Positions 35,633 to 44,748 of a stretch of 64,000 nt of DNA are shown piece after piece. Location: NCBI RefSeq assembly GCF_016745235.1, contig NZ_JAELVM010000003.1:1-64000 (forward strand), given 5' to 3'. The notes below the pieces were generated by a model. It did no database searches. It saw nothing but the letters and a program-made list of their open reading frames with translations, and was not told the origin of the DNA. Both the position numbers and the translations under genes were made by a program. Source of the DNA: Chryseobacterium endalhagicum (GTDB lineage Bacteria > Bacteroidota > Bacteroidia > Flavobacteriales > Weeksellaceae). Position 1 is the first letter of the stretch; every line of letters begins with the position of its first letter.

Positions 35633-35812
35633 TCAGCGCAAAGACGCAATTTACTTTAAAAATGTTCCGTTTTTATGGCTCAAGGATTTTATCTCCGCTA
35701 AAATTTAATGCTTATAAAATCTATCGGTAATAATTTGTTTAAAAATCATTGAGCTTCCTATATCTTAAAAAAGTTCATCTGCTATTGATGTCTTTGCGCT
35801 GATTCAACATTT
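35633..35812. repeat. Family 3 intergenic repeat
   Basis: Inverted ends TCAGCGCAAAGAC and GTCTTTGCGCTGA bracket about 180 bases. It fills the gap between the GNAT and M28 genes and matches the element at 27583-27745. It contains no gene. Confidence 0.65.
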
Positions 35813-35815
35813 GTA

Positions 35816-36859
35816 TTATTTTTTATCTACAACAATTCTTTCTGCTCTGTTCGCAATCTCCCAGGCCGTAGCAAACACAAGCTGTGTTCTTTTCTCCAGC
35901 AAAGCATAGTCAATTTTCTCAGGATCATCAGTCGGTTTGTGATAATCTTCGTGAATACCATCAAAGAAAAAGGCTACCGGAACATTATTTTTAGCAAAAT
36001 TATAGTGGTCTGAACGGTAATACAGCTGTTCCGGATCAGCCGGATCATCATATTTATAATTCAGTTCCAGATTATTCGTCTTTTTATTGGCTTCTTCATT
36101 GATGACTTTAAGCTGGGAGCTCAACATCTCAGAACCGATGACATAAACATACTGCTTTCCTCTGTTTTCAGCATCATCACGGCCAATCATATCAATGTTA
36201 AGGTCTACCACTGTATTCGCCAATGGAAATACCGGATTGCTGGTGTAATAATCCGAACCGAACAAACCGTGCTCCTCTCCCGTTACATGCAGGAAAAGAA
36301 TGGATCTTTTAGGCCCTTTTCCAGCCTTTTTAGCCTCCTGGAAAGCTTTTGCAATCTGCATAACAGCTACAGTTCCGCTTCCATCATCATCAGCACCATT
36401 ATAAACCACTCCGTTTTGTGTGCCTACATGGTCATAATGGGCAGAGATCACCACTATTTCTTCAGGTTTTTCACTTCCTTCTATGAACGCAAGAATATTC
36501 TCGGAATCAGGAAGATTTCCACCGCCTCTTTTCTTCATAAATTCCGCGGGAACCTTTTGATAATAGGATCCTAATGCTTTGGGAGGAGTAATTCCAAGGC
36601 TTTTGTAATAATTAATCATATACTCACCTGCTTTTTTCTGGCCCGGACTTCCCGTATCTCTTCCCCCCATTTCATCAGAAGCAATTACATATAAGTTCTT
36701 CTTTAATTCATCTGCCTTAATGGTCTTATATGCAGCGTGAAATGCTTTATCAGCTTTGGGTACCGATGAAGTCTGGGCAGCAACTCCTTCCGAAGTTTTA
36801 GCTGTTCCGCAGCTGACCACCAGAGCCAGCCCCAGAAGCGGGATAAGTATTTTTTTCAT
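35816..36859 (-). CDS. M28-family metallopeptidase lipoprotein
   Basis: The 347-residue protein has a lipoprotein signal (VVSC, C17) and an M28 aminopeptidase domain. Zinc ligands and catalytic residues appear in order: SAHYDHVG (His), NGADDDGSG (bridging Asp), TGEEHGLFGSDYY (Glu-Glu), NIDMIGRDD (Asp) and YRSDHYNFAKNNVP (His). It should be an envelope-anchored exopeptidase that trims amino acids from peptides outside the cytoplasm. The gene lies alone between a repeat and the divergent aminotransferase. Confidence 0.92.
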   Translation of the reverse strand: MKKILIPLLGLALVVSCGTAKTSEGVAAQTSSVPKADKAFHAAYKTIKADELKKNLYVIASDEMGGRDTGSPGQKKAGEYMINYYKSLGITPPKALGSYYQKVPAEFMKKRGGGNLPDSENILAFIEGSEKPEEIVVISAHYDHVGTQNGVVYNGADDDGSGTVAVMQIAKAFQEAKKAGKGPKRSILFLHVTGEEHGLFGSDYYTSNPVFPLANTVVDLNIDMIGRDDAENRGKQYVYVIGSEMLSSQLKVINEEANKKTNNLELNYKYDDPADPEQLYYRSDHYNFAKNNVPVAFFFDGIHEDYHKPTDDPEKIDYALLEKRTQLVFATAWEIANRAERIVVDKK

Positions 36860-36922
36860 ATGACAATAATTTGCTTAAAAATAACAAATTTTATTTAATC
36901 TTCAACGGATGTGTATTTTTCT

Positions 36923-36930
36923 TATATTTG
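36923..36930 (+). promoter_or_regulatory. -7 element TATATTTG
   Basis: TATATTTG matches the Bacteroidota -7 consensus TAnnTTTG and lies 17 bases before the ATG at 36948. No clear -33 TTG is seen. It falls after the upstream in-frame ATG at 36909, supporting the later start. Confidence 0.45.
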
Positions 36931-36947
36931 ATTTAAATGCAACACAG

Positions 36948-38087
36948 ATGGAAAAAATTTACGGATTTACACACTACTCCTTTTTCACACAAATGTCTGA
37001 ACTTGCGGCCAAACATAACAGCTATGATCTGTCTCTCGGGCTGCCTGATTTTGATATTGACGACCGTCTGAAATTATTTTTAATAGAAGCTGCCGCCCAC
37101 CAATGTCATCAGTATGAGCCTCTTGCAGGAAATCCGCTGCTGATCAGGAACATCATTACATTCAATGCCAACCGGGCCAACAGCATTCATTTGAAGGAAA
37201 ATGAGGTGACCGTTATTCCATGTGCAACTTTTGCTTTACATACCGCCCTTAAATCTATTCTCAATCAGGGAGATGAAGTGATTATCATCCAGCCGTCCTA
37301 TTATACCTATGGGCCTTCGGTAGTTTTAAATAATGGTGTTCCGGTTTATTATGATCTTGACAATGATTTCACCATAAACTGGGAAAAATTTCAAAAATGC
37401 ATTTCTGAAAAAACAAAAGCTATTATTGTAAATTCACCACAAAACCCAACCGGAACCATCTGGAAACAAAGTGACTGGAACCAGCTGTATGAGCTGATCA
37501 AACATCAGGAAATCTACCTGATCTCAGAGGAAATCTATGATACTTACTGCTACGACGGGCTTGAACACTACAGTTCTTTCCTTCATCCGGAACTCAAAAA
37601 CAGAACTTTCTGTATTTTTTCTTTTGGAAAAATGTTTCATACTTCCGGCTGGAAAGTAAGCTATCTGCTTGCTTCAGAAGATCTGACCGCTAAATTCAGA
37701 TGCCATCAGCAGTATATTTCCTACAGTACCAATGCTCCCGCTCAATATGCCGTTGCCAAATATCTGGAAGTCTTTGATTCTTCTGAAAATAAGCACATTA
37801 TGCAGCGTAAAAGGGATATATTCAATGAAATGATTGCTTTCACGCCTTTGGAAGCGGCAAAAAAAGCAGAGGGAAGTGTTTTTCAGATCGTTAATTTCAG
37901 GAATGTTTCTAAAACAATGACGGATGTAGAATTCTCCAAATGGCTGACGGTTGAGAAAAAAACGGCTTGTCTTCCGCTTTCTGCATTTTATAATTCAAGA
38001 CAGAACTCAGATTATGTGCGGTTCAGTTTTGCGAAAAAAGATGAAGTGATTATTCAGGCTTTGGAGCATTTACAGAAAAATCTTTAA
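36948..38087 (+). CDS. Class I/II aminotransferase (methionine aminotransferase-like)
   Basis: Starting at the ATG behind the TATATTTG box gives 379 residues; an earlier ATG at 36909 is in frame but precedes the promoter. The fold is a type I PLP aminotransferase, with NSPQNPTGTIW (substrate/PLP pocket), EEIYDTYCYDG and the Schiff-base lysine in SFGKMFHTSGWK. The closest recalled family is the YbdL methionine aminotransferase, which converts 2-oxo-4-methylthiobutanoate and glutamine. That pathway assignment is inferred. The gene is alone on its strand, divergent from the M28 peptidase. Confidence 0.87.
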   Translation: MEKIYGFTHYSFFTQMSELAAKHNSYDLSLGLPDFDIDDRLKLFLIEAAAHQCHQYEPLAGNPLLIRNIITFNANRANSIHLKENEVTVIPCATFALHTALKSILNQGDEVIIIQPSYYTYGPSVVLNNGVPVYYDLDNDFTINWEKFQKCISEKTKAIIVNSPQNPTGTIWKQSDWNQLYELIKHQEIYLISEEIYDTYCYDGLEHYSSFLHPELKNRTFCIFSFGKMFHTSGWKVSYLLASEDLTAKFRCHQQYISYSTNAPAQYAVAKYLEVFDSSENKHIMQRKRDIFNEMIAFTPLEAAKKAEGSVFQIVNFRNVSKTMTDVEFSKWLTVEKKTACLPLSAFYNSRQNSDYVRFSFAKKDEVIIQALEHLQKNL

Positions 38088-38116
38088 GCCATCTCCTTTT
38101 AACATCCCTCAAAACA

Positions 38117-38254
38117 TCTGTGCAAATCTGTGTCATCTGTGGTTAAAGATTAAAATGAAGTTTTTTCTCACGCCGATTTAGCAGATACTGAAAAATTATT
38201 CTTCTATTTTTTGACCGTATTTTTTTGCCCACAGATGACACGGATTTGCAGAGA
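38117..38254. repeat. Family 4 inverted repeat
   Basis: Left arm CAAATCTGTGTCATCTGTGG (38123-38142) and right arm CCACAGATGACACGGATTTG (38229-38248) are imperfect inverted repeats with a spacer of about 85 bases. Such 'CATCTGTGG' palindromes recur in Flavobacteriia intergenes. It holds no gene. Confidence 0.6.
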
Positions 38255-38292
38255 TGATTGTGTTTTATTCTTTCGTTAAACTATAATCAATA

Positions 38293-38320
38293 AAAAAGCA
38301 CCGCTTGTGAACGGTGCTTT
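38293..38320 (-). terminator. Terminator after hppA
   Basis: On the minus strand AAAGCACCG and CGGTGCTTT pair, followed by a T-run. It lies 20 bases after the hppA stop. Confidence 0.8.
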
Positions 38321-38339
38321 AGATATTTTTTGTATGATT

Positions 38340-41075
38340 TTAAAGAGCAAGAACTCTTACATCAATTCTTCTGTTTTTTGCTTTACACTCATCTGTGTCA
38401 TTGGCTTCACAAACGGGATGCTGAGAACCGTAGCCTTCTGCTTCTACCCTGTCTGATGAAATTCCTAACTCCAGAAGTTTCAGTTTTGCAGTCTGAGCTC
38501 TCAGGTTTGACAGTTTCAGATTACTTTCTTCATTTCCGGTGTTATCTGTGTAGCCTCCTAATTTCACTTTCAGATCAGGATAAGCGTTTAAAATTTCAGC
38601 AAGGTTATTGAGCTGTGCATCGGAACCTGCTTTTAAATCGCTTGAACCTGTTTCAAAGTAGAGATTTTCCAGGGTATACCAGTTATTAGGATCTATTACT
38701 GTCTGATCTTTTCCTTTTACGGAATTGTACAGCTGGAATAGTCTGCTTCCTTCTCCTAACGTGATTATTTTCTCGCCATCCAGCTTAATCTCCTGAATAG
38801 TTCCTGTTTCGTAAACAAAATCTCCGTTTTCATTAAGATGTCCCTTAATTTCCATTGAAGAAACTGGCGTGGTTTTGATATCTGTACCTACTGTATGCAG
38901 ACCAATTCCTGCAACTCTTGTAAGATTTTCCAGTTTGGCTTTTCGGTTAGCTTCAATTTTATCTTTGTGCAGAACGGCCAGTGTTGGGGCAATAACCAAT
39001 GAAACAATAGACATTAATTTAATCAGAATGTTCATTGACGGTCCTGAAGTATCTTTAAACGGATCTCCCACAGTATCACCTGTTACGGAAGCTTTATGCG
39101 GTTCTGAACCTTTATAATAAGTCTGGCCGTTGATATCCACTCCTTTTTCAAATGACTTCTTAGCATTATCCCAGGCGCCGCCGGCATTATTCTGGAACAT
39201 TCCCATAAGAACACCGCTTACTGTGGCTCCTGCTAAGAATCCTCCCAAAACTTCAGGTCCGAAGATAAATCCAACCAATAAAGGTGAAATAATAGCAATA
39301 GCTCCGGGAAGCATCATTTTTCTGATGGAAGCATCTGTAGAAATAGCTACACATTTTTCGTATTCAGGCTGTGCTGTTCCTTCCAGAATTCCCGGAATTT
39401 CACGGAACTGTCTTCTTACTTCCTCTACCATAGCCATCGCTGCCTGTCCTACGGCTGTAATAGCCAATGATGAGAAGATAAACGGGATCATTCCTCCTAC
39501 AAACAGTCCTGCCAGAACATCTGCTCTGTAGATATCAATTCCATCAATTCCTGCAATGCCTACAAAAGCGGCGAATAGGGCTAAAGCTGTCAGTGCAGCA
39601 GAAGCAATCGCAAACCCTTTTCCGGTAGCTGCTGTGGTATTTCCTACGGCATCCAGAATATCTGTTCTCTCACGGACTTCTTTCGGAAGCTCGCTCATTT
39701 CTGCAATTCCTCCGGCATTGTCAGCAATAGGCCCGAAAGCATCAATCGCAAGCTGCATGGCAGTGGTAGCCATCATTCCGGCTGCTGCAATCGCTACTCC
39801 GTAAAGTCCTGCACACAGATAAGACCCGTAAATACCTCCTGCCAATACAATAATCGGAAGGAGTGTAGATTCCATACCGACAGCAAGTCCGCCGATAATA
39901 TTGGTGGCATGCCCTGTGGAAGACTGTCTCACAATACTGGAAACCGGTCTTTTACCCATGGCCGTATAATATTCTGTAATGATACTCATTAAAGTACCCA
40001 CTACAAGTCCTACCATAATAGCGCCGAAAACGCCCATTTTCGTAAATTCATGTCCTCTGAGGGTCATTTTTTCGGGAAGAAGATAAGTCACCAGAAAATA
40101 AGAAGATATCGCGGTGATCACAATACTTCCCCAGTTTCCTAAGTTCAGTGCATTCTGTACGCTGGAAGTGGATGAACCTTCATTGTCATTGATTCTTACA
40201 AATAAAGTTCCTATCATGGAGAAAATAATCCCTGTTCCTGCAATAAGCATTGGCAAAAGAATAGGGGCAAATCCTCCGAAAGCGTCATCGGACATAGTTT
40301 CCCTTCCCAAAACCATTGTTGCGAGTACCGTGGCCACATAAGACCCGAAAAGGTCGGCTCCCATTCCGGCCACATCTCCTACGTTGTCGCCCACGTTATC
40401 AGCAATCGTTGCCGGATTCCTCGGATCATCTTCAGGAATTCCTGCTTCTACTTTTCCTACAAGGTCAGCCCCTACATCTGCAGCTTTGGTATAAATCCCG
40501 CCACCAACTCTTGCAAAAAGGGCAATGGATTCTGCCCCCAGAGAAAACCCTGTAAGGATTTCAATGGTTCTTTCCATCTCATGAGAGTCCACCGCAGCAT
40601 CAGGTGCGAAAATCTGTTTAATGATCAGAAAAAGAGCTCCCAGACCAAGAACAGCCAGTCCCGCAACCCCCATTCCCATGACAGAACCTCCGGTAAAGGA
40701 AACTTTCAATGCTTTGGAGAGTGAAGTTTTGGCGGCTTCCGCCGTTCTTACATTCGCTTTTGTAGCGATTTTCATTCCGATAAATCCTGCCAGTGCAGAA
40801 AATACGGCCCCCATGGCAAAAGCCAGTCCAATACTCCAGTGAGAATTGGCATTGCTGGAGCCCATCACCGCCAGCAGTATAGATACTACAATGACGAAAT
40901 AGGTTAAAATCTTGTATTCGGCCTTTAGAAAAGCCATTGCACCGTCAGCGATGTGTCCGCTGATCGTTTTCATTTTTTCATTTCCGGCATTCTGCTTACT
41001 TACCCAATTACTTTGAAGAAATGTGTAAAGCAAGGCAATAACACCAAAAATTGGTACTAACACAAATAGATCCAT
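38340..41075 (-). CDS. hppA: Membrane-bound ion-pumping pyrophosphatase with OmpA domain
   Basis: The first roughly 740 residues form a 16-transmembrane M-PPase. It shows [30 protein letters not shown] and other conserved blocks. The Ala after GNTT (GNTTAA) marks the K+-dependent subfamily; whether it pumps H+, Na+ or both cannot be decided here. Residues 799-911 form an OmpA-family domain (YFETGSSDL, then [12 protein letters not shown] and LKLSNLRAQ) that retains the D and R typical of peptidoglycan binding. In M-PPases with 16 helices both ends face the periplasm, so the OmpA domain would sit where it can bind cell wall. It couples PPi hydrolysis to ion export. Soluble ppa lies upstream on the same strand. 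The fusion is seen in other Bacteroidota but is functionally unexplored. Confidence 0.9.
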   Translation of the reverse strand: MDLFVLVPIFGVIALLYTFLQSNWVSKQNAGNEKMKTISGHIADGAMAFLKAEYKILTYFVIVVSILLAVMGSSNANSHWSIGLAFAMGAVFSALAGFIGMKIATKANVRTAEAAKTSLSKALKVSFTGGSVMGMGVAGLAVLGLGALFLIIKQIFAPDAAVDSHEMERTIEILTGFSLGAESIALFARVGGGIYTKAADVGADLVGKVEAGIPEDDPRNPATIADNVGDNVGDVAGMGADLFGSYVATVLATMVLGRETMSDDAFGGFAPILLPMLIAGTGIIFSMIGTLFVRINDNEGSSTSSVQNALNLGNWGSIVITAISSYFLVTYLLPEKMTLRGHEFTKMGVFGAIMVGLVVGTLMSIITEYYTAMGKRPVSSIVRQSSTGHATNIIGGLAVGMESTLLPIIVLAGGIYGSYLCAGLYGVAIAAAGMMATTAMQLAIDAFGPIADNAGGIAEMSELPKEVRERTDILDAVGNTTAATGKGFAIASAALTALALFAAFVGIAGIDGIDIYRADVLAGLFVGGMIPFIFSSLAITAVGQAAMAMVEEVRRQFREIPGILEGTAQPEYEKCVAISTDASIRKMMLPGAIAIISPLLVGFIFGPEVLGGFLAGATVSGVLMGMFQNNAGGAWDNAKKSFEKGVDINGQTYYKGSEPHKASVTGDTVGDPFKDTSGPSMNILIKLMSIVSLVIAPTLAVLHKDKIEANRKAKLENLTRVAGIGLHTVGTDIKTTPVSSMEIKGHLNENGDFVYETGTIQEIKLDGEKIITLGEGSRLFQLYNSVKGKDQTVIDPNNWYTLENLYFETGSSDLKAGSDAQLNNLAEILNAYPDLKVKLGGYTDNTGNEESNLKLSNLRAQTAKLKLLELGISSDRVEAEGYGSQHPVCEANDTDECKAKNRRIDVRVLAL

Positions 41076-41237
41076 AGTTTAATATTTTTTTGGTAATAGA
41101 AAATTAAATATAATAAATAATTGTTACTAAAGCGTTAAAAAATTTGAGAGTTTACAGCTGATATATCACATGAAAAAATTAAAACATCAGCTAGCAAGCG
41201 TTAAACCGGAAATAAAAGGTGCTTAATTTTAAAAACA

Positions 41238-41269
41238 AAAAAGGATAAACAAAATTGTCTATCCTTTTA
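41238..41269 (-). terminator. Terminator between ppa and hppA
   Basis: On the minus strand AAAGGATA and TATCCTTT pair around a 10-12-base loop, followed by a T-rich tract. It should separate ppa from hppA into two transcripts. Confidence 0.7.
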
Positions 41270-41290
41270 TTATCATTACATCAGGGAATA

Positions 41291-41902
41291 TTATCCTCCG
41301 AATTTTTCTGCATAATCTTTTTGAGAAGCTTTGATCACTTTTTTAGCGTGCTCAGCTCCGTAAACCTCATGAATTCTACATTTAGCAGGCTCATCCGGTA
41401 GGTTTTTATACGTTAAGAAGTAGTGCATCAGTCTTTTTACTTCTGCTTCAGGAAGTTCTGAAATATCTCTGAAATGTCCGAAAGCGTGGTCACCAATCAT
41501 TACGGCAACAATTTTATCATCAGCTTCGCCTCCATCAATCATTTTGAATCCTCCGATTGGAATAGCTTCCATTAGCAATCCTCCTGAATGGATGTTGTGA
41601 GAGCTCAGTACACAGATATCAAGCGGGTCATGATCTCCTTCCGTCACATCATCAGCTCCGGCTTCTATAGCCAGTTTCATCACTTCATTGTGGCAGTATG
41701 TTCTAGGTACAAATCCGTATAAAGCGGGAATGATATTGGAGAATTTCTGAGGCCTGTCTACCTTTAAAAATCCTGTTTCTTTATCTACTTCATATTTAAT
41801 AGTATCTGAAGGAACGATTTCCACAAATACGTTTACAACATTTGGCGCATCTTCTCCTGCTGAAATCCCATGCCACGGATGTGCTTTAAAATTTGGAATC
41901 AT
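41291..41902 (-). CDS. ppa: Soluble inorganic pyrophosphatase (family I)
   Basis: The 203-residue protein has the family I signature EGDHDPLDICVLS with the metal-binding DxDPxD motif, an IVPSDTIKYEVDKETGFLKVDR beta-sheet segment and RTYCHNEV. It hydrolyses cytoplasmic pyrophosphate made in biosynthesis, pulling those reactions forward. It lies directly upstream of hppA on the same strand with a terminator in between. The cell thus carries both energy-wasting and energy-conserving PPi hydrolases side by side. Confidence 0.93.
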   Translation of the reverse strand: MIPNFKAHPWHGISAGEDAPNVVNVFVEIVPSDTIKYEVDKETGFLKVDRPQKFSNIIPALYGFVPRTYCHNEVMKLAIEAGADDVTEGDHDPLDICVLSSHNIHSGGLLMEAIPIGGFKMIDGGEADDKIVAVMIGDHAFGHFRDISELPEAEVKRLMHYFLTYKNLPDEPAKCRIHEVYGAEHAKKVIKASQKDYAEKFGG

Positions 41903-41920
41903 TATTTATCTGTTATTTTT

Positions 41921-42448
41921 TTAAGTTATAATTAAAATTTCTCTTCTAAGGTCTTCTATTGTGGCCGCGATGTAATCATCTCCGTCCATATAGTTCATGA
42001 TAAAAATAGTTTTGAACTCTTCAAGATCTGCATTTCCATTCAGCCCGTCGTAGGTTTTGTGAAGTAAATCTATCAAAGCATTTTTAGAATCTACGATATT
42101 CTTCCATGAACTTTTCGTAACATACAGCTGCTGTGAAGAATTGTATTCAAACTCATCATTGATGGTTTTTTCGGTAAGAAAGATAAATTCATGCACTGCC
42201 AGGCCTTTATCAAACTTCTGAATAATGTTTGAGGGTTTAATTCTTTCCAGAAAAAGAGTCATCCTTTCATAGGAATGGGCTTTGTTTTCTGAATTTGATT
42301 TTACAGAAAGCAGCTTGATCTCCTGATTCTTAAGGGTAATATATGAGTGTACAAATTGTCTCAGCAAAACCAGGAAAGGAATTGCGATAATCAATGCAAA
42401 AGCATACGGTAGATATCCTGAAAAACTCGTCATCATTTTAGACCGCAA
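41921..42448 (-). CDS. Membrane-anchored protein of unknown function (DUF7935-like)
   Basis: The 175-residue protein has one transmembrane segment near the N-terminus (about 12-32, GYLPYAFALIIAIPFLVLLRQ) and a cytoplasmic alpha-helical remainder. No catalytic motif is recognised. I recall this family as a conserved Flavobacteriia protein, but give no function. The start may instead be at codon 5 or 6 (ATG-ATG). It lies 18 bases before ppa and 10 bases after the polytopic membrane gene upstream, so it may be part of one long minus-strand transcript. Confidence 0.6.
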   Translation of the reverse strand: MRSKMMTSFSGYLPYAFALIIAIPFLVLLRQFVHSYITLKNQEIKLLSVKSNSENKAHSYERMTLFLERIKPSNIIQKFDKGLAVHEFIFLTEKTINDEFEYNSSQQLYVTKSSWKNIVDSKNALIDLLHKTYDGLNGNADLEEFKTIFIMNYMDGDDYIAATIEDLRREILIIT

Positions 42449-42457
42449 AATTACTAA

Positions 42458-43639
42458 TTATTTTCCGGCTTCTAAAGAGTTTTTAAATATATTGATCTTT
42501 GAATTCTGAATATAGATCAGGGACAGGATAATGATCAGATAAAAACCAATCATCATTCTGTTGGCCAGGCTTGGAAAAACCAAAAATCTGAGAAATACGG
42601 AGATATAAATCGCTGCAAAAAACAGGCACTGTGCCCAGCTTTTTTTACTGTGCCATGAAAATTTATTCGCCAGAATAATAACGATAAACAGCAGCAAAAG
42701 AGAAAAATAAGATCCGTTGAACTCCAGCAGCATTGACTTTTTAAGATACTTTACATAATCAGAAAAGACAAAAGGATCGGGATCTGATATCGGGTAAATC
42801 TGCACCTTAGTAAACTGGTTCATAAATAAAGTAGACCACGAGATCTGGTTGAAATACTGAATAAGAAAGAAGGCAAGAAAAATATACCCATAAGAGAAAA
42901 ACAGCTTTGAAGCCTTGATTTCAAGTATATTTCTGTTAAAATAGGCCACTATATACAGAAATGAATACAGGATAAAATATTCCGGCCGTGTTAAAACACA
43001 AAGCATTGCAAAAATAGTGGCTGGCAGATGTTTCTTTCTGACGATAAAAGTATATAAGCTCAATAACAACAACAAACACGACAAACTGTCTGCGGACGCA
43101 TGTCTGCTCGCTTCCAGAAGCGGTTTGAACAGAGAAATTATTACAGTGATGATTAATGCTAAAGGATAATTCTTCAGGATTCGGATGAGATAACAGAATA
43201 CAAGAACTAAAATAAGGACATAAGAAAGTATAGACGTTAAAAATACGGATGTAGTTAAATTGAAACCTGATTTAAAGAACATCAGATTGACAAAATTATA
43301 AAAAGGTTTTACAGAAAACAGCTGCAGTTCTTCCCCGTAGGCCTTTGGATTTTCTGACAGAACCTTATAATAAGTATTCTCTCCTACTGCAATTTCCTCA
43401 TCCTGAGGGGTAATTCCGAAAAGTTTGGGATTTGTATCTTTTAGTTCTGTGTATACTTTTTTGTGAATTTCCTCTATTTTCATCTCAGGATACTCAGCTT
43501 TATAGATGAGCCCCGCATACGCTTCAAGATCTACATTATAATACTGATGGGTGTACAGATAGTACGACATCAGGCATAGGTAAATGGAAAATATAAAAAC
43601 AAGAAGTCGGTCAGTTTTTTTCATCTGTGCTTTATTCAC
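42458..43639 (-). CDS. Polytopic membrane protein, GT-C-like
   Basis: The 393-residue protein has about ten hydrophobic helices. A long periplasmic-looking loop after the first helix (about 32-110) and a final RMMIGFYLIIILSLIYIQ segment resemble GT-C glycosyltransferases or polymerases. No catalytic DxD or similar motif is clear. Its neighbours (phytanoyl-CoA dioxygenase-like and FemAB-like genes) hint at surface glycan or lipid modification, but this is weak evidence. A TACTTTTG -7-like box lies at 43649-43656 on the minus strand. Confidence 0.55.
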   Translation of the reverse strand: MNKAQMKKTDRLLVFIFSIYLCLMSYYLYTHQYYNVDLEAYAGLIYKAEYPEMKIEEIHKKVYTELKDTNPKLFGITPQDEEIAVGENTYYKVLSENPKAYGEELQLFSVKPFYNFVNLMFFKSGFNLTTSVFLTSILSYVLILVLVFCYLIRILKNYPLALIITVIISLFKPLLEASRHASADSLSCLLLLLSLYTFIVRKKHLPATIFAMLCVLTRPEYFILYSFLYIVAYFNRNILEIKASKLFFSYGYIFLAFFLIQYFNQISWSTLFMNQFTKVQIYPISDPDPFVFSDYVKYLKKSMLLEFNGSYFSLLLLFIVIILANKFSWHSKKSWAQCLFFAAIYISVFLRFLVFPSLANRMMIGFYLIIILSLIYIQNSKINIFKNSLEAGK

Positions 43640-43728
43640 TAAAGATTACAAAAGTAAAAAAACTATCCTATCAGCTGGTATTATTCAAATATTTTTATTC
43701 TCTTTACCATATTGAATACCGTCTGAAA

Positions 43729-44661
43729 TTAGAGTTCAAACAGCGCAGGCCTCTGCGTTACTTCATGATAGCATACACTTTCTTCGTCAAAAAAGTGATA
43801 AACGAGGCTTTTCCGTGTTTTGTTTTTATCCGTATGAGGCTCGCCTCCATGAAGGATATTGGCGTGCCATATTAACATATCCCCTTTTTTGGCTCTGAAA
43901 ATTTCTTTTTTCAAACCAAGTTCCTTGACTTTATTCTCTAAAAACTCTTCATATGCCTTATAGCTTTTTTTCCCAAGCCGGATAGCGTCTCCTTCATTGT
44001 CATAATCGGAATTGAGAAAATACGGCAGTTTATGGCTTTTCGGGATATAATGCAGTGCCCCATTAGTTTCATCCACATCTTCCAGAGCGATCCAGACTCC
44101 CAGAAGCCCGCCAAGAGGATAAGTCGTCATATGAATGCTGTCTGAATGCGTTTTCTGCTGGCTCCCGTTAATGAAATTGATACTCTGGAAAAGTTTGGCT
44201 TTGCCGTCCAGAAGTACAGAAAGAAAATCCAGCAGGTTTTTATTATTTCCAATATTTTTAATGATCTCAGAGTGATGGATGGCAAACATTAGCTTTCCGC
44301 CGTAAATAAACTTCAGCGTTCCGTTTTCCATCAGTTTATCGATCTCGGTATTGATTTTATCCGCATCATCTGTACTGATGAAGTTCCGCAAGATCATATA
44401 TCCGTTATCGTCATATTGCAGAGCACTTTCTTTATTTTCAGCAGAAAGCCCTTTAAAAAATGATGTATTAACAAGCTTGTCCTGTTCTATTGCCCTTTCC
44501 GCAGCAAGAAGGTGAGAAAAATCCGCACTGGAAATACTGGAAAAATAGTTCTTGTTGATACCATATTTCTTGTATAAAGGAATATTATGCTGCAGTTTTT
44601 TCTTATTGAAGAAATTATAAATAATATAGGGCAGTTTATAGTATCGGATCTGCTTTAACAT
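43729..44661 (-). CDS. Phytanoyl-CoA dioxygenase-family protein
   Basis: The 310-residue protein has a double-stranded beta-helix iron/2-oxoglutarate dioxygenase fold. The metal triad appears as H172-x-D174 (THSDSIHM) and H271 (ILHGGEPHT), and R283 (KTRKS) is a candidate 2-oxoglutarate anchor. The family hydroxylates lipids, amino acids or natural products. The target is unknown. It lies between the GT-C-like and FemAB-like genes on the same strand, with a 67-base gap before the latter. Confidence 0.85.
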   Translation of the reverse strand: MLKQIRYYKLPYIIYNFFNKKKLQHNIPLYKKYGINKNYFSSISSADFSHLLAAERAIEQDKLVNTSFFKGLSAENKESALQYDDNGYMILRNFISTDDADKINTEIDKLMENGTLKFIYGGKLMFAIHHSEIIKNIGNNKNLLDFLSVLLDGKAKLFQSINFINGSQQKTHSDSIHMTTYPLGGLLGVWIALEDVDETNGALHYIPKSHKLPYFLNSDYDNEGDAIRLGKKSYKAYEEFLENKVKELGLKKEIFRAKKGDMLIWHANILHGGEPHTDKNKTRKSLVYHFFDEESVCYHEVTQRPALFEL

Positions 44662-44748
44662 AGCTGAGTGATTAGTAATAAATACTTTATAAAGGTAGCG
44701 AATTATATTTAATTAAAACCATTCTAAATAACAATTTCCACATGATAA

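Noticed and set aside
39130..39531. Plus-strand ORF opposite hppA
   Set aside because: Shadow of the strongly conserved hppA frame.
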